This document shows, in pieces, positions 5,182-7,185 of a stretch of DNA of 7,185 nucleotides. The notes under the pieces are model-generated. The model was given only the letters and a program-made list of their open reading frames with translations, was not told the DNA's origin and ran no database searches. A program made the translations under genes and the position numbers. Numbering within the stretch: the first letter of the stretch is position 1; each line of letters begins with the position of its first letter. Source of the stretch: UBA11524 sp964542315 (GTDB lineage Bacteria; Bacillota; Clostridia; Christensenellales; Aristaeellaceae); NCBI GenBank assembly GCA_964542315.1, contig CAZIUA010000102.1, positions 1-7,185 on the forward strand, in the 5' to 3' direction.

Positions 5182-5934
5182 TTACTTGTCATAGTTGACG
5201 ACGAGGGAGAAGTCCGCAGCCTTCAGGGACGCGCCGCCGATCAGGCCGCCGTCGATCTCGGGCTGAGCCATCAGGCCCTTGACGTTCTTGGGGTTCATGG
5301 AGCCGCCGTACTGGATGCGCACCTTGTCTGCGCACTCCTGGCCGTACTTGCGGGCGATGGCCTTGCGGATGACGCCGATGGTCTCGTTGGCCTGCTCATC
5401 GGTGGCGGTCAGGCCGGTGCCGATGGCCCACACGGGCTCGTAGGCCACGATGACCTCAGCCACCTGCTCAGCGGTCAGGCCATTGAGCGCCATGATGGTC
5501 TGGTAATCCACCAGGCCGTCGGTCGCGCCAGCCTCGCGGACGTCCTTCATTTCGCCCACACAGAGGATGACCTTCAGGCCAGCATTCACAGCAGCCAGCA
5601 CGCGCTGGTTGACGGTCTGGTCGGTCTCGCCGAAGTACTGACGGCGCTCGCTGTGGCCGATGACCACATATTCCACGCCGGAAGCCACCAGCATGTCCGC
5701 AGACAGTTCGCCGGTGTACGCGCCGGACTTCGCCCAATGGACGTTCTGCGCGCCGACCTTGATGTTGGAGCCGGCAGTGGCTTCCTTCACGGCAGCGATG
5801 TCCACCGCGGGAACGCACACGACCACGTCGCAGTTGGCGTCCGCCACCAGGGGCTTGAGCTCGTTGACCAGCGCCGCAGCCTCAGCGGGGGTCTTGTTCA
5901 TCTTCCAGTTGCCAGCAATGATGGGCTTGCGCAT
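5182..5934 (-). CDS. tpiA: Triosephosphate isomerase
   Basis: This glycolytic enzyme interconverts dihydroxyacetone phosphate and glyceraldehyde 3-phosphate in the cytoplasm. The 250-residue protein has normal length and all catalytic residues: Asn9 and Lys11 in AGNWKMN, His94 in IGHSERR, and Glu166 in AYEPVWAIGTG, which also carries the flexible loop 6. Phosphate-binding glycines follow in YGGS (209-212) and GLIGGASL. The ATG at 5934 is preferred because GAGGTGAT ends a few bases upstream. A GTG at 5943 would add three residues but lies inside that ribosome-binding site. The gene follows pgk after a 217-bp structured spacer instead of the tight or fused arrangement common elsewhere, and a good terminator follows it. 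Confidence 0.98.
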   Translation of the reverse strand: MRKPIIAGNWKMNKTPAEAAALVNELKPLVADANCDVVVCVPAVDIAAVKEATAGSNIKVGAQNVHWAKSGAYTGELSADMLVASGVEYVVIGHSERRQYFGETDQTVNQRVLAAVNAGLKVILCVGEMKDVREAGATDGLVDYQTIMALNGLTAEQVAEVIVAYEPVWAIGTGLTATDEQANETIGVIRKAIARKYGQECADKVRIQYGGSMNPKNVKGLMAQPEIDGGLIGGASLKAADFSLVVNYDK

Positions 5935-5969
5935 TGGAATCACCTCATATCGTTATTTGCAGGAGAAAG

Positions 5970-5995
5970 CCGTCCCCGCAGGTATACGGGGACGG
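5970..5995 (-). other. Strong hairpin in the tpiA leader
   Basis: A perfect 9-bp stem CCGTCCCCG/CGGGGACGG (5970-5978 with 5987-5995) has an eight-base loop. On the minus strand it is followed by CTTTCTCC rather than a clean T-tract, and lies about 35 bp before the tpiA start. It may be a weak terminator, an RNA-stabilising hairpin, or a processing boundary between pgk and tpiA. Confidence 0.5.
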
Positions 5996-6071
5996 TCGTT
6001 TTACGGAAATCGTTGGATCAGTGCAGAGTTTCACCGTCGCGCCGCCTCAAAAAGCTACTTCTTCTGCGTCG

Positions 6072-6092
6072 CGGCGAATCTGTCATTCGCCG
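6072..6092 (-). other. Hairpin in the pgk-tpiA spacer
   Basis: A perfect 8-bp stem CGGCGAAT/ATTCGCCG has a five-base loop, extendable by three outer pairs across a mismatch (6068-6096). TTTTT appears on the minus strand only about 20 bases later, so it is not a typical terminator. A TATAGT hexamer (6114-6109) lies upstream without a recognisable -35, so a tpiA promoter cannot be confirmed. Confidence 0.45.
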
Positions 6093-6134
6093 TGACCCCT
6101 ACACAGTAACTATACCGCGCGGCAGCGCCAAAGA

Positions 6135-6147
6135 GAGGCGAAGCCTC
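6135..6147 (-). terminator. Short hairpin directly after pgk
   Basis: GAGGC/GCCTC with a three-base loop lies three bases after the pgk stop codon on the minus strand, followed by TCTTTGG. The stem is only five pairs and the T-tract is broken, so termination is probably weak and transcription may continue into tpiA. Confidence 0.35.
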
Positions 6148-6150
6148 CGC

Positions 6151-7185
<1,035 letters not shown>

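Overview
The window looks like chromosomal DNA from a fermentative Bacillota of the class Clostridia, probably a GC-rich gut lineage. The basis is the strong Shine-Dalgarno sites, sigma-A promoters of TTGACA/TATAAT type, a T-box riboswitch, a DUF177-rpmF pair, and acetate formation through PduL plus AckA. The genus cannot be fixed from the sequence. All supported genes lie on the minus strand, so transcription runs from high to low coordinates.

Right to left: the 3' part of pgk (cut by the window edge); a structured 217-bp spacer; tpiA with its terminator; a 98-codon gene resembling only the N-terminal segment of an amidohydrolase/cytosine deaminase; pduL with its own promoter; ackA with a strong terminator; two tandem, apparently paralogous genes for small exported proteins with paired CxxC motifs; a near-consensus promoter driving yceD (DUF177) and rpmF; then a T-box leader with a 12-bp UUCG terminator. 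A three-unit GC-rich palindromic repeat separates this leader from a ribosome-binding site at the left edge. The T-box-controlled gene lies outside the window; the specifier triplet GUC and the discriminator-pairing base U predict valine, so valS is the likely target.

Functionally, pgk and tpiA are lower glycolysis. PduL and AckA turn acetyl-CoA into acetate with ATP formation. YceD-RpmF belong to ribosome assembly. The two exported CxxC proteins interrupt this housekeeping block and look like accessory genes; the first is more AT-rich than its neighbours and has a probable 5' frameshift. No IS element, CRISPR array, tRNA or rRNA gene was seen, and no complete novel multi-gene system can be supported. 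The most interesting items are the paralogous CxxC pair, the amidohydrolase-like miniature gene behind an attenuator-like hairpin, and the repeat between the T-box and its gene.
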